A stretch of DNA of 64,000 nucleotides. Source: SAR86 cluster bacterium AG-422-O05. GTDB lineage: Bacteria > Pseudomonadota > Gammaproteobacteria > Magnimaribacterales > D2472. The notes below the pieces were generated by a model that saw only the letters and a program-made list of their open reading frames with translations, did not search any database and had not been told where the DNA came from. The translations under genes and the position numbers were made by a program. The stretch lies in contig QCMW01000001.1 of the NCBI GenBank assembly GCA_003213495.1, positions 1,109,296 through 1,173,295 on the forward strand, in the 5' to 3' direction. Below are positions 26,936 to 37,100 of the stretch, piece by piece. The stretch's first letter is position 1. Every line of letters begins with the position of its first letter.

Positions 26936-28423
26936 ATGTTTAAATTAAAAATTAATCCACTTTGGAATATATCAGTAATATTTATTACTTTTTTCTTTTT
27001 AATTATTCTCTCATCATATGTTTTAAATAATCCAAATGAAAGTGCAAATACACTTAAAAATATTTACGATTTTTTTGCTATTAATTTTGAATCATATTTT
27101 TTAATAATTAGTTTTTTAATTCTTATTTTTTTGATTCTTATAGCAATTACTCCTGTAGGTTCTAAAGTGCTTGTCCTTGAAGGAAAGGATACATTTTCTT
27201 ATTTTTCATGGTGTTCCATGTTATTTGCAACAGGGCTGGGTGCTGCTTTGTTATATTGGTCTACAGTAGAATGGTTGGTATATTTTACAGACCCAGTGGA
27301 TGGAGTTAGAACTGAGGAATCAATAAACTATCTAAAAGCAAGGTCATATCCTCATTTTCATTGGGGTTTAACAGGTTGGGCAATTTATTGCCTTCCGACT
27401 ATTGCTTTTTCACTGGCTCTAATTAACAAACCTAATACACCTCTAACTTTTTCTGGAATATTGTTAAAAAAACAATCTGGAATATTAAGACTATTTCTAG
27501 ATTTAATATTTATTGGAGCAATACTCACAGGTGCAGGAGTAGGCTTAACTCTATCATTCCCTTTAATCTCAGCTGTGATATCAAAAGTATTTTTAGTTGA
27601 TAAAAATATCTATTTAGATTTTTCAGCTTTGGTTTTATGTCTTCTAATATTTGGATCAAGTGTTTACCTTGGTATTCAAAAAGGAATCAAAAGGTTAAGT
27701 AATTTAAATATAATTTTGGTAATAATATTTTTGTTGTTTATATTATTTTCTGGTCCGACTTCCTATATTGTTAAAAATACCATCGAACCCCTTGGTTATA
27801 TGTTTAGTAATTTTATTGATTTGAGTTTATCAAGTTCAAAATACAGTATTACTTGGACAGTTTTTTATTGGGCATGGTATTTTGCTTTAGCTCCTGCTGT
27901 TGGAACTTTTATTGTCAATATTTCAAATGGAAAATCAATAAGAGAAATTGTATTTGGATGCTTGCTAATTGGCTCTCTTGGGTGTTTTTTTCATATTGGT
28001 GTACTAAGTAACTCATCTATTTATTTGTTTGAGAATAATATATTTAATGCTCCTGAAGTTTATAGCTCTGGAACTGCTGGTCTTGAAACCATTGTTGTAG
28101 AAACTATTTCATCTTTAGACTTTGGCTTTTATTTATTAATAGCTTTTGGGGTGATAGCAATTATTTTTCTATGCACAACCTATGACTCCTCTTCCTATAT
28201 TTTAGCTACGGCGGCGATGAAAAATTTTAAGGATGAACCCTCGCGAAATTTAAGATTATTTTTTGCATTCATGCTCATAATTCAACCTGCCCTAATAATG
28301 TTTCTTGGCGGAGGGGATTCTTTTATGTGGCTTTTAGTTATATTTTCGGTACCATTGATATTCGTAAATATTTTATTAGTAATCTCAATAGTTAAAAATG
28401 CAATTAAAATTAAAAAATCATAA
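26936..28423 (+). CDS. BCCT-family transporter B, altered substrate box
   Basis: A 495-residue BCCT-fold carrier, divergent from the nuclease/esterase/TonB unit. I use the ATG at 26936 (MFKLKINPLWNISV); the longer frame runs back into the nuclease gene. TM4 keeps the aromatic trio (HWGLTGWAIY). The glycine-rich helix reads GLGAALLYW instead of GLGIG, and TM8 reads TWTVFYWAWYFALAP, so two of three conserved tryptophans are Tyr and Leu. It is therefore likely to carry something other than a standard betaine. Its 3' end overlaps the next hydrolase gene by 26 bases. Confidence 0.9.
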   Translation: MFKLKINPLWNISVIFITFFFLIILSSYVLNNPNESANTLKNIYDFFAINFESYFLIISFLILIFLILIAITPVGSKVLVLEGKDTFSYFSWCSMLFATGLGAALLYWSTVEWLVYFTDPVDGVRTEESINYLKARSYPHFHWGLTGWAIYCLPTIAFSLALINKPNTPLTFSGILLKKQSGILRLFLDLIFIGAILTGAGVGLTLSFPLISAVISKVFLVDKNIYLDFSALVLCLLIFGSSVYLGIQKGIKRLSNLNIILVIIFLLFILFSGPTSYIVKNTIEPLGYMFSNFIDLSLSSSKYSITWTVFYWAWYFALAPAVGTFIVNISNGKSIREIVFGCLLIGSLGCFFHIGVLSNSSIYLFENNIFNAPEVYSSGTAGLETIVVETISSLDFGFYLLIAFGVIAIIFLCTTYDSSSYILATAAMKNFKDEPSRNLRLFFAFMLIIQPALIMFLGGGDSFMWLLVIFSVPLIFVNILLVISIVKNAIKIKKS

Positions 28424-29273
28424 AGCTAACATATTTGAACAATTGCCTTTTGATAACTCAAAACAATCAATTGTTTTCCTTCCTGGAGCAGGAATGGATC
28501 ACAGAATATTGTCGATGTTTAATCTTGAGGAATTGTATAATAATCATAATATCCTAGGTTTTGATTTGCCTGGTCATGGCTTTACTTCTGGTCCAATTGT
28601 TAATTCCATAGATGAACATTCTTTATTTTGTATCGATGTTTTTGATCAGTTAGATATCAAAGAGCCTATATTAATTGGGCATAGCTGGGGTGGCCTGGTT
28701 GCCCTTGATCTTTCTACAAAAGTAAAACATAAGATGACAATTTGTATGAATATTGCTTATCCATTTTTGGTTGGAGATATGTTACTAGATTTTGCAAAAG
28801 GTAATCTTGATCAAGCAGTAGAGTTCTTGATGAAATATGGGATTCATAAATTTCCTAAAACTGAAATTAAAACTAAGGGCTTTGGAACGATGGGTTCTGG
28901 TTTCTATGGTAGAAAAAAAGGCCAAATCAAATCACCATATGGAACAAAAGTTGTTGAAGATGATCCAGAAAGAGAAATAAAACTTTACCCATTGAAACGA
29001 TTATTTAATCAGTCTGAAAAAGAGATTAGTTCAATTGATTTAAAATCCTGTAATTCATTTCGCTTAACCGAAGAACAAATCTCAAGTTTAAAAAACATAA
29101 AATATATTTTTAGTGAAAAAGATAAGCTAGCAAGATTTAACCCAGAAAATATATTGTTACAAAATATAGATCATGATAAAGATATTGTTATCTTAGAAGA
29201 TGTTGGGCACTTTCCATACTTTGAAAGTCCTGAAGAAACAAATAAGGCTCTAATCTCCATAATCAAAAAATAA
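28398..29273 (+). CDS. Alpha/beta hydrolase
   Basis: A 291-residue cytoplasmic alpha/beta hydrolase. The oxyanion strand is IVFLPGAGMDHRIL, then GFDLPGHG, and the nucleophile elbow GHSWGG gives Ser96. The catalytic His lies in LEDVGHFPYFESPEE near the C-terminus. It is the MhpC/haloperoxidase-type fold with no specific substrate signature. The ATG at 28398 lies inside the end of the BCCT B gene, so the two are translationally coupled and probably act on the same compound. It is convergent with the lysophospholipase-like gene. Confidence 0.85.
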   Translation: MQLKLKNHKANIFEQLPFDNSKQSIVFLPGAGMDHRILSMFNLEELYNNHNILGFDLPGHGFTSGPIVNSIDEHSLFCIDVFDQLDIKEPILIGHSWGGLVALDLSTKVKHKMTICMNIAYPFLVGDMLLDFAKGNLDQAVEFLMKYGIHKFPKTEIKTKGFGTMGSGFYGRKKGQIKSPYGTKVVEDDPEREIKLYPLKRLFNQSEKEISSIDLKSCNSFRLTEEQISSLKNIKYIFSEKDKLARFNPENILLQNIDHDKDIVILEDVGHFPYFESPEETNKALISIIKK

Positions 29274-29275
29274 TT

Positions 29276-30181
29276 TTAGATTTCTTTATCAAAGAAGTCT
29301 GTTAACAATTTATAGCGCCTATCTTTATTTAGATCGCTAAATATCTCATGTCTACCATTACCAAATGTAAATAAGGATAAATTTTTAAAATGATTTTTTA
29401 AAAACGTGTATAGTCTCTCAACACCTTTACCATTGTCGCCAACAGGATCTTTAGAGCCTGCAACTAATAAAATTCTTAAATTCTTATTATTGCTTATATA
29501 GTTTTCAACTTTAAATGTGCTTTCAATTCCTTCTACCATATCTAGCCAAAGTCCATTGGTAACTTTAAATCCGCATAAATCATCTTCAATATAATTGTCT
29601 ACACTGTCTTCGTCATCAGATACCCAGTCAAACTCAGTTCTGTTTGGTTTAAAATTGCTATTAAATCTTTTGGTAGTAAGTCGCTCCATAATATTATTTA
29701 ATTTATTTCTGCCATTAAAAAAAATATCTATTTTTATTATTAGTTTTTGGAACGTTATCAAAAATTGTGGATATTTTGCTGATGCCGATAGTATGAGTCC
29801 ATCGATTATAAGTTCTTTTTTTAATAGCGATAAAGCTATCCATGAACCCATGCTGTGCGCAAACACAAATTGTTTTAAATCAGGAAAACTTTTTTTTGTA
29901 TCATTTATAAGCAAATGGAAATCATCCACAACTTTATCCCATCCATTCTCATCATCGGAAAATTTACCTCTATCTGTAGAATTATGTATTCTTTTTCCAT
30001 GTCCTCTATGATCTATCGATATTACATGATACCCATCATTATTAAGCTTGGAGGTTAACCATTTATATCTTCCTATATGTTCTGCTTTACCGTGACAAAT
30101 ATGAACTATTCCTTTTGATTGAGACATGTTTGATAAATGAACATATAGGTAGCTTTTATCAATAGAGCTATTTAAAATCAT
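29276..30181 (-). CDS. Monoglyceride lipase/lysophospholipase-like hydrolase
   Basis: A 301-residue alpha/beta hydrolase of the PldB/monoacylglycerol lipase group (Hydrolase_4 type). Family marks: VHICHGKAEHIGRY (with HG at 30-31), VISIDHRGHGKR, and the nucleophile elbow FAHSMGSW with Ser110. The C-terminal His is in FGNGRHEIFSD. There is no signal peptide, so it acts inside the cell, probably on monoacylglycerols or lysophospholipids. It diverges from the KAS III gene with a 39-base gap, and its 3' end faces the preceding hydrolase. Confidence 0.87.
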   Translation of the reverse strand: MILNSSIDKSYLYVHLSNMSQSKGIVHICHGKAEHIGRYKWLTSKLNNDGYHVISIDHRGHGKRIHNSTDRGKFSDDENGWDKVVDDFHLLINDTKKSFPDLKQFVFAHSMGSWIALSLLKKELIIDGLILSASAKYPQFLITFQKLIIKIDIFFNGRNKLNNIMERLTTKRFNSNFKPNRTEFDWVSDDEDSVDNYIEDDLCGFKVTNGLWLDMVEGIESTFKVENYISNNKNLRILLVAGSKDPVGDNGKGVERLYTFLKNHFKNLSLFTFGNGRHEIFSDLNKDRRYKLLTDFFDKEI

Positions 30182-30220
30182 AATTTATAATAAACATATT
30201 AGATAAATATTAATATAACT

Positions 30221-31336
30221 ATGGATAATATTCATATTGCTGGAACTGGCATCTGGCATCCGGAAGAAATGATAACTAACGATGAGATAGTTGAATCTTA
30301 TAATTCATATGTTGACAATTTTAATTACAAAAATGCTAATGAAATTGATAATGGAAATATGGTTGCAATGGAACATTCATCAGCTGAATTTATCGAAAAA
30401 GCATCTGGCATAAAAACTAGATATGTCATAGATAAAAAAAATATTTTAGACATAGATAAAATGATGCCGCAGGTAGAACATGAAGATGAATCTAGGCTTT
30501 CAATTCATGCTGTGGTAGGTATTAATGCCGCAAAAAAAGCTATGGAACAAGCTAATGTCTCAGCTGCAGATATTGATGGAGTTATTTTAGGCACCTCGCA
30601 TGCTGCAAGAAATTATCCATCTGTGGCAATTGAGATTCAAAATGAACTTGGTATTGATGGGTATGCATATGACATGCTTGTAGGATGCTCATCTACTACA
30701 TTTGCAATTAATAATGCCTACAGCGATATTGCATCGGGCCTAGCAAATACAGTGCTAGTTATAAATCCTGAAATATCTACACCATTTGTAAATTACACGC
30801 GTAGAGATATACATTTTATATTTGGTGATGGGTGTGTAGCAACTGTAGTTAGCAAAAATAATTCTTCAAAGCATTCGCATAAAGTTTTAGACAGAAAACT
30901 TGTTACAAAATTTTCTAATAATATTAGAAGTGATTGGAGCTATTTAGTAAGAGCAGCTGATAATAGCAAAACCTATGAAGATTTATTATTTTATCAAAAT
31001 GGTAACAGTGTTTTTAAAGAGGTTTGTCCTATGGTGGCTGAATTTATATCAACACAGCTTAAAGATAACGACATTGAACCAGGCGAGATTAAAAAATTCT
31101 GGCTTCATCAGGCAAATGCTAGAATGATCAACTTAATTGTGGCTAAGATCATTGGTACAGATCAATTCGATACATCATTAGCTCCAATGCCAATTGAAAA
31201 ATTTGGTAACTTAGCAAGTGCTGGCTCTATGTTTGCATTCAACATACATAATGATCTTAAAAAAGGTGAAAAAGGCTTAATCTGTTCTTTTGGTGCGGGT
31301 TACTCTGTTTGTTCAATAATTGTAGAAAAAGTCTAA
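30221..31336 (+). CDS. Beta-ketoacyl-ACP synthase III (FabH-like)
   Basis: A 371-residue thiolase-fold condensing enzyme. The catalytic triad can be placed at Cys156 (LVGCSSTT), His296 (WLHQANARM) and Asn330 (FGNLASAGS). The protein is longer than housekeeping FabH (about 317) because of a Glu/Asp-rich N-terminal insertion around residues 25-90. This layout recalls the pseudomonad FabH-like enzymes that draw acyl-CoA from beta-oxidation into fatty-acid synthesis; that function is inference. The ATG at 30221 has no Shine-Dalgarno. Confidence 0.88.
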   Translation: MDNIHIAGTGIWHPEEMITNDEIVESYNSYVDNFNYKNANEIDNGNMVAMEHSSAEFIEKASGIKTRYVIDKKNILDIDKMMPQVEHEDESRLSIHAVVGINAAKKAMEQANVSAADIDGVILGTSHAARNYPSVAIEIQNELGIDGYAYDMLVGCSSTTFAINNAYSDIASGLANTVLVINPEISTPFVNYTRRDIHFIFGDGCVATVVSKNNSSKHSHKVLDRKLVTKFSNNIRSDWSYLVRAADNSKTYEDLLFYQNGNSVFKEVCPMVAEFISTQLKDNDIEPGEIKKFWLHQANARMINLIVAKIIGTDQFDTSLAPMPIEKFGNLASAGSMFAFNIHNDLKKGEKGLICSFGAGYSVCSIIVEKV

Positions 31337-31377
31337 TATAAATTTATTTCAAAACACAAAACATTTATAATCTGCGC

Positions 31378-31521
31378 ATGGGTGAATACGATGCAGTTTG
31401 GGTTTTCTTAATTTCTTTAGCTTTTGTGGGTTTTTATATCTATATTGAAGCAAGACCTAAAGGCTCAAATCTCTTTGGAAATATCTCAGATACGATAAGT
31501 AGATTCTTCAGACAAAAGTAA
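31378..31521 (+). CDS. Small single-helix membrane protein, 47 aa
   Basis: A short frame reading MGEYDAVWVFLISLAFVGFY then IYIEARPKGSNLFGNISDTI and SRFFRQK. It has one membrane helix (about residues 7-23) and a basic C-terminal tail. It exactly fills the gap between the KAS III gene and tspO on the same strand, 17 bases before tspO. No Shine-Dalgarno and no known family. Confidence 0.5.
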   Translation: MGEYDAVWVFLISLAFVGFYIYIEARPKGSNLFGNISDTISRFFRQK

Positions 31522-31537
31522 GAACATTTTTTAATGT

Positions 31538-31978
31538 ATGCAAGAGAAGAAGATTAAGTTAGTCATTGCAGTCATTCTTGCTGCTATGATTGGTAGCTTG
31601 GCCTCCACGCAAGCAAGCTCTGACTTATGGTACTTATCTCTTAATAAAAGTGAACTTAATCCGCCAAGTTATGTGTTTGGAATAGTCTGGCCGATACTTT
31701 ATGTCCTGATGATGATTTCTGCATATCTAGCTTACAAGAAGATCTACGAAATTTTTCTAATTCAATTAGCTTTTAATGCTGCATGGTCATGGTTGTTTTT
31801 CAGATTTCAAATGCCGCTGATATCACTCATCGATATTTATCTGCTTGTTGCTTTAAACTTGTATATAACTGCACTTATGTATAGAGAAAATAAATTGGCA
31901 TTTATTTTATTTATTCCATATGTCTTATGGATATCTTTTGCTAGTTATCTAAATTTGTTTATTGTCATCAATAATTAA
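31538..31978 (+). CDS. tspO: TspO/MBR-family tryptophan-rich sensory protein
   Basis: A 146-residue five-helix membrane protein. Family blocks: WYLSLNKSELNPPSYVFGIV with WPILYVLM, NAAWSWLFF, and the C-terminal PYVLWISFASYLNLFI. TspO binds porphyrins or sterol-like ligands; in bacteria it is linked to tetrapyrrole efflux and stress or light responses. It is probably the last gene of the KAS III/small protein/tspO unit and overlaps the convergent nucleoside transporter stop by 4 bases. Confidence 0.93.
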   Translation: MQEKKIKLVIAVILAAMIGSLASTQASSDLWYLSLNKSELNPPSYVFGIVWPILYVLMMISAYLAYKKIYEIFLIQLAFNAAWSWLFFRFQMPLISLIDIYLLVALNLYITALMYRENKLAFILFIPYVLWISFASYLNLFIVINN

Positions 31979-33225
31979 ATAAAAATTCCAACTATTAATC
32001 CAGTCATACAAGATGCTAGTGTTGCACCAACAAGTGCTTTAAGAGAAACCTTGATAAGATCGTCTTTTCTTTCTGGAGCCATTGCAGTAATTCCAGAGAT
32101 AAGAATTCCTACTGACGATAAATTAGCAAAACCACATAGGCTATAAAATGTTATTAGTTTTGATCTCTCTGAAAGTTCTCCATTATCCAAAGCAGCCAAA
32201 CCAGGATAAGCAACAAACTCATTTAATGTTGTCTTTATTCCAAGAAGTTCTCCAGCAATGATAGCTTCATCCCATGGAATTCCCATCAACCATGCAATAG
32301 GTGCAAAAAGGTAACCAAGGATTATTTCTATAGACAAATCAAAACCAAATTGAGATGATAAAAATCCTAATATTGAGTTAGCAATAAATACTAGCGCAAT
32401 AACTGCAATCAATATTGTTCCAACACTAAACGCAATACTTGCTCCATCTGATGAACCTCTAGTTACTGCATCCATGGTACTGTTGAAAACTTTGGGTACT
32501 TTATTTTCATCAAAATCAGTAATTGTATTTGAAGGTATCATAATATTTGCATACATAATTGCAGCAGGAACTGATAATACAGACGCGGTAATAAAATGTT
32601 GAATCAAGTTCTGATTAATGAATGAGCTTTCAAGTATTGCAATTAAAGCAACCATTACAGAACCAGCAACGGTAGCCATGCCTGCAGTCATTAAAATTAA
32701 GAGTTCTTTATTAGATAATTTACTAACATAGGGCCTTATTAATAATGGAGCCTCAACCTGTCCAACAAAAATATTTGCAGCCGCTCCCAATCCAACTGGC
32801 CCACCAATATTGAAAAGCTTTTGACATGCTCTAGAGATTAAATTAACAATAAAAGGAAGTACTCCCCAATGCCATAATATAGCCGAAATACATGCCATGA
32901 CTATGATGTATGGTAAAACTCCAAAAGCAAAAGTTTCTAAAAGAGATCTATATGGTGTACTGCTATCTGTAGGAGGATAACCAAATACAAAATTAGCGCC
33001 CTCTTGAGTAGCTTGCTGAAGGATAACGACACCATTTCCTAAAATTTCAAAAAAACTGACTACAAAAGGTAATTTAAGTAATATTACTGCAAGTATTATT
33101 TGAGCAAGTATTCCGTATAGAACATAGCGGTAGTTTATAGTTTTAAAATTATCTGAAAAAGGTATAGCTAATGCTACAAGACCAATAAAACCAATGAAAA
33201 TCTGTAAAATAAAAAGAGTATCCAT
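31975..33225 (-). CDS. Concentrative nucleoside transporter (NupC/CNT family)
   Basis: A 416-residue inner-membrane carrier. The CNT signature is clear: GLGAAANIFVGQVEAPLLIR, followed by MTAGMATVAGSVMVALIA and, in the C-terminal half, GELLGIKTTLNEFVAYPGLA and LCGFANLSSVGI. These regions bind Na+ or H+ and the nucleoside. Length matches bacterial NupC. Its ATG is one base after the stop of the 2OG oxygenase gene, so the pair is co-translated and probably shares a substrate, a nucleoside or its base. Confidence 0.93.
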   Translation of the reverse strand: MDTLFILQIFIGFIGLVALAIPFSDNFKTINYRYVLYGILAQIILAVILLKLPFVVSFFEILGNGVVILQQATQEGANFVFGYPPTDSSTPYRSLLETFAFGVLPYIIVMACISAILWHWGVLPFIVNLISRACQKLFNIGGPVGLGAAANIFVGQVEAPLLIRPYVSKLSNKELLILMTAGMATVAGSVMVALIAILESSFINQNLIQHFITASVLSVPAAIMYANIMIPSNTITDFDENKVPKVFNSTMDAVTRGSSDGASIAFSVGTILIAVIALVFIANSILGFLSSQFGFDLSIEIILGYLFAPIAWLMGIPWDEAIIAGELLGIKTTLNEFVAYPGLAALDNGELSERSKLITFYSLCGFANLSSVGILISGITAMAPERKDDLIKVSLKALVGATLASCMTGLIVGIFI

Positions 33226-33226
33226 C

Positions 33227-34129
33227 TTAATAAAGCTTTATTTCTTTGAGCCTCTGATCAAGGAAATCGTTAGCTAGAATTCCCTCATCACTGTCTCTAA
33301 ATATAGATTTTAAATTTACTGAAGGTGCTGGATGAAGAAAAAAAGGTATGCTATATCTTGGCTTAGATTCGGTTAGCTTATCTTGTATTACACGGTGTGT
33401 AGTGCTTTTTAATTTTTTATCGGTAACAAGCTGCATCATGTCACCAATATTGCAAACAATTGCTTCTGAGCTTGGAGAGACTTTAATCCAAGACCCATCC
33501 TTGTTCAAAACCTCTAAACCACCTTCTTCAGCTCCAATTAATAATGTAATTAAATTAATATCTTCATGAGCTCTTGCTCTATGAGGATTTAAATTAGAAT
33601 CTACAGGTGGATAATGAATAGATCTTAAAAGCGAATTGCCCTTTTCTATCCAAGGTGTAAAAAAATTTTTATCTATTTCCAATGACAAAGCAATTACTGA
33701 CAATACTCTAGAACCAATTTTATGAAGCTCTAAATACAATTCATCATAATATTTATTAAATTCAGGCATCTCCTCAATAATTATATTTTTTGGAATTTTT
33801 TGATCAAATGTATCATCAACAACTGGACCGTGATGCCAAAATTCTTTTTGATCAGGTACATTCTCACCAACTGCAGTTTCGATACCTTTTGGGGTATAGC
33901 CTCTAGCCCCTTTAGAGCCAACTGAACTATACTTATTCTTAGTCTCATATTCTAGATTAAAAAACTGTTTTGATAATTGATAACACTTATCTACAAGCTC
34001 ATTAGATAATCCGTGTTCAGTTATTGAAAAAAATCCATGGTCTTCTAAAGCATCAGACAGAATATTTATAGAATTAGAGTCACCTTTTTCAATATCTACA
34101 AAAGAAAGTTCAGGTATTTGTTTATTCAT
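33227..34129 (-). CDS. 2OG-Fe(II) oxygenase, isopenicillin N synthase family
   Basis: A 300-residue non-haem iron dioxygenase. The iron triad is His188-x-Asp190 (RAHEDINLITLL) and His245 (TTHRVIQD), and the 2-oxoglutarate anchor is Arg258-x-Ser260 (PRYSIPFF). The N-terminal DIOX_N part (FVDIEKGD, DHGFFSITEHG) is present. The family hydroxylates or desaturates small molecules; known members in pyrimidine and purine salvage (fungal thymine 7-hydroxylase) belong here. Linkage to a nucleoside transporter makes a nucleoside or base substrate attractive (inference). The ATG is only 6 bases past the terminator hairpin of the Oar-like receptor. Confidence 0.9.
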   Translation of the reverse strand: MNKQIPELSFVDIEKGDSNSINILSDALEDHGFFSITEHGLSNELVDKCYQLSKQFFNLEYETKNKYSSVGSKGARGYTPKGIETAVGENVPDQKEFWHHGPVVDDTFDQKIPKNIIIEEMPEFNKYYDELYLELHKIGSRVLSVIALSLEIDKNFFTPWIEKGNSLLRSIHYPPVDSNLNPHRARAHEDINLITLLIGAEEGGLEVLNKDGSWIKVSPSSEAIVCNIGDMMQLVTDKKLKSTTHRVIQDKLTESKPRYSIPFFLHPAPSVNLKSIFRDSDEGILANDFLDQRLKEIKLY

Positions 34130-34135
34130 AATAAA

Positions 34136-34158
34136 AAAGGCGGTATTAAACCGCCTTT
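34136..34158 (-). terminator. Intrinsic terminator after the Oar-like receptor
   Basis: A 9-bp inverted repeat, AAAGGCGGT and ACCGCCTTT, with a 5-base loop. Six T follow on the reverse strand (34133-34138). It starts 19 bases after the receptor stop and ends 6 bases before the start codon of the 2OG oxygenase. Confidence 0.85.
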
Positions 34159-34177
34159 AAATTATATATAAGTATTA

Positions 34178-37100
34178 TTAGAAATTATACTTAAATCCTA
34201 ACTGAGCTCTCCAAACACTTTGTGTTGCTGAAAGACTCATATTGTATGGATCATCAAAACTATATCTAAAAGCATTTCTGCTGTAGTCATATTTTGATCC
34301 ATCAACAATTCTAAGATCTATTACAGGAATTCTTCCTGAGTAATAACCATATCTGACAACACCTTTGTCATCATCTAGAAGGTTTAATAAGTTCTCAATA
34401 CCTAATGTAATAACGACTTCATCATCATCTCTGAAACCAGGTAAGATTTGAGTAATTTTGAAATCAAGCGATGACTGCCATGGGAATCTCATAGAACCTC
34501 TATCGGCAATTTCACCAGCTTTACCCTCTAAACCAAACACATTGTAAAGAAGGTTTAAAACTGCCTCTTCTCTAGCAAGCGCATCAGCAGAACCTTCATC
34601 TGTACATTTATATGAGTAACAAACAATAGGATCGCTTCTTGTTGGTATATACAATAAGGATGAGCTGTCATCGTTTAAATTGAAGTCATAACCAAAAGCC
34701 TTGGTTTTGTAATCACCTGGCCAACTTGTGTATGTATCAAAAGTTGGATAAGCAGGCAAACCAGACTTTCTTTCAAAAATCAAAGTAAAAGTTGTTGGCT
34801 TGTCAGTTCCAAAGAAATAATGCTTTGATCTCAAAGTTGCAAGTAATCTATGCTCTGTTTCATAAATTGATGTCATTGCTTTTCTGTTGTTGAAGTCAAT
34901 AGCACCGGTTTTACCAAAGTTTGAATTAGAAGTTGAGGAAGTCATTCCGCTTAATTCGGTATTATCCTGACCTGTGTAACTTATTGAAACAACAGTGTCA
35001 CCATCCCTAAATGCTTTATTAAGGGTTGCTGAAATAACTTCTCTTTCACCACAACAGTCATTATATAAACCAGCTTTATAAGTTCTTTTACCAGTCATAT
35101 CATATATAGGACGTCCATCTGGTGCAGTTTCAGTAGGTACAGTTGGAGTATCGCCGTTTAATGGATAACCCGTATCAATAACTTTATATAAAGCTTCTTC
35201 TTGTTTTGATTTTAAATAAGTAACACTTAAGTCCATATCATATGGAAGATCTCTTTCATAAGTTATATTTAAAATCTTTGAATCAGGCCAATCAAAGCTT
35301 GGGGCAACAAAGTCAATCTTAGAGCTTGTCAAAGGAGCATCTGCAATTGCTTGCTGTACACAGGCCGGAATGCCAGCACCTGGTGCTGTTAATGGATCAC
35401 AACCAGCTGGTGCATAACTGCTATTGTAAGCAGAAACTCTAACTCCGTCGTTAGTGTATGCATTTGATATCCAAACTGTAGGAAGTTTTGATGAATATGT
35501 GCCATACGTTACATTAATATCACTCATGTCATCAATTACAAGATCCATACCCAATCTAACATTTAGCAAGCTTGTGCCATCAATACCACCATTAGCAAAA
35601 CCGTATGTTGCAAGAAAGTCTTGATTTAGTGCAGGAGCGTCATCTGAATCATATTCATCATATCTGATACCTGCGGTAAGGCTTAATCTATCTGAAAACG
35701 TGTATTCATCCATTACATATAATGAAGTTAGTCCGTAATCAAAGATAGCTGCTGCATCATCAACATTGCCTGATTTTGCATTGTTTGCACTAAACGAGCT
35801 AGCAACACCAGCTTCATAGTCTGCTAATGAATCAAATTCCCATTCTCCATCTTGAGCCACAACAAAGAGATTGTATATATCCCAAGTTGTATTTTCATAT
35901 CCTGCAGTAATCTTATGATTACCGGTATAGTAAGTAAGTTTAGCCTTTAAAAAATCTGTTTCCGTGGCTAACTCATTTGCACTTCTGTATATGTCAGCAC
36001 CGAGATAAACTCTCATACCATAGGCATCATCAATATAAAAATTTGGAACATTCTGTCCAGCAGGTGATTCTTGACTAGTATCTGTAGATTTATTTGAATA
36101 ATAAATTTCAGATACTAAATTGTCTGACCAATCTGAAACTAAAAGAATACTTGATGTGTCAGTTTTTTCACCTTTGAAGTATGAGGCAGATTCAAAATAG
36201 AAGCTCGAGTTGCTTCCACTTGCTCGAAGTCTATCACCCTCTGTGCTTTTATAATTATACGTAAGTCTATGATTTTCATTCAAAATATAATCTACCCTTA
36301 AAGATGTATTTTCTTGATTAGACTCTGTAGTCGAAGCAACACCTAACGGATCCCATCCGTATTTATTGATAGTTATCTGTCTAATGTTATCAACTTGAGC
36401 AAGAGTAATAGCTTGCTCATTTGCTGCACCTGAACCTGCAGGTCCATACAATACTGGATTAGTTACAGTGGTTTCCTCATATGTGACATAGAAAAAAGCT
36501 TTGTCTTTAATTATTGGTCCACCTAAAGTGAAACTTTGAGCAGTATCTTCCTTATCAAAGGTATATTTTTGCCCTTCAATTTTATCTCCATAAAATTGAT
36601 CTCCTCTATCATAATATCCAACACTACCTTCAAATTCATTTGTGCCACCTTTAGTAACAAACTCAATGATACCGCCTCTGAAATTTGAATATTCTACAGA
36701 GGCTGGTGCAACTTTCACTGACATTTGTTCAATCGAATCTAAGTTAATTGGACTTCTTTGAGATGGATATCCATTATCATTCAAACCAAAGTCATCATTA
36801 AATGAGACGCCATCAACTTTAATGTCATTACTTCTAGGATGTGCACCACCAATAGAGATGCTTGCATAATCATCTTCTGCATCGTCCAATGAAACTAGAG
36901 GATTTAGTTTAATTAAATCTTTTATGTCTCTTGTGACTGATGGTGTTTCTTGAATAGTTTGTGCATCAATAGTAGATGAAAAACCAAGTCCATCATCTGA
37001 AGATACCCTTTGTGCAGTAACTACTACATCATCAACTGAAGATGCTGAACTCAAAACAAAAGAAAGTCTTGATGTTTCTCCTACTACTAGACTTGTTGTA

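Noticed and set aside
29595..30011. 138-codon open frame on the forward strand
   Set aside because: It lies fully inside the lysophospholipase-like gene; Ser- and Phe-rich shadow without any motif.
35566..35579. GCAAGCTTGTGCCA, resembling a reverse-strand sigma-54 promoter
   Set aside because: The spacing between the two elements is one base short, and it is inside the Oar-like receptor coding region with no gene start near.
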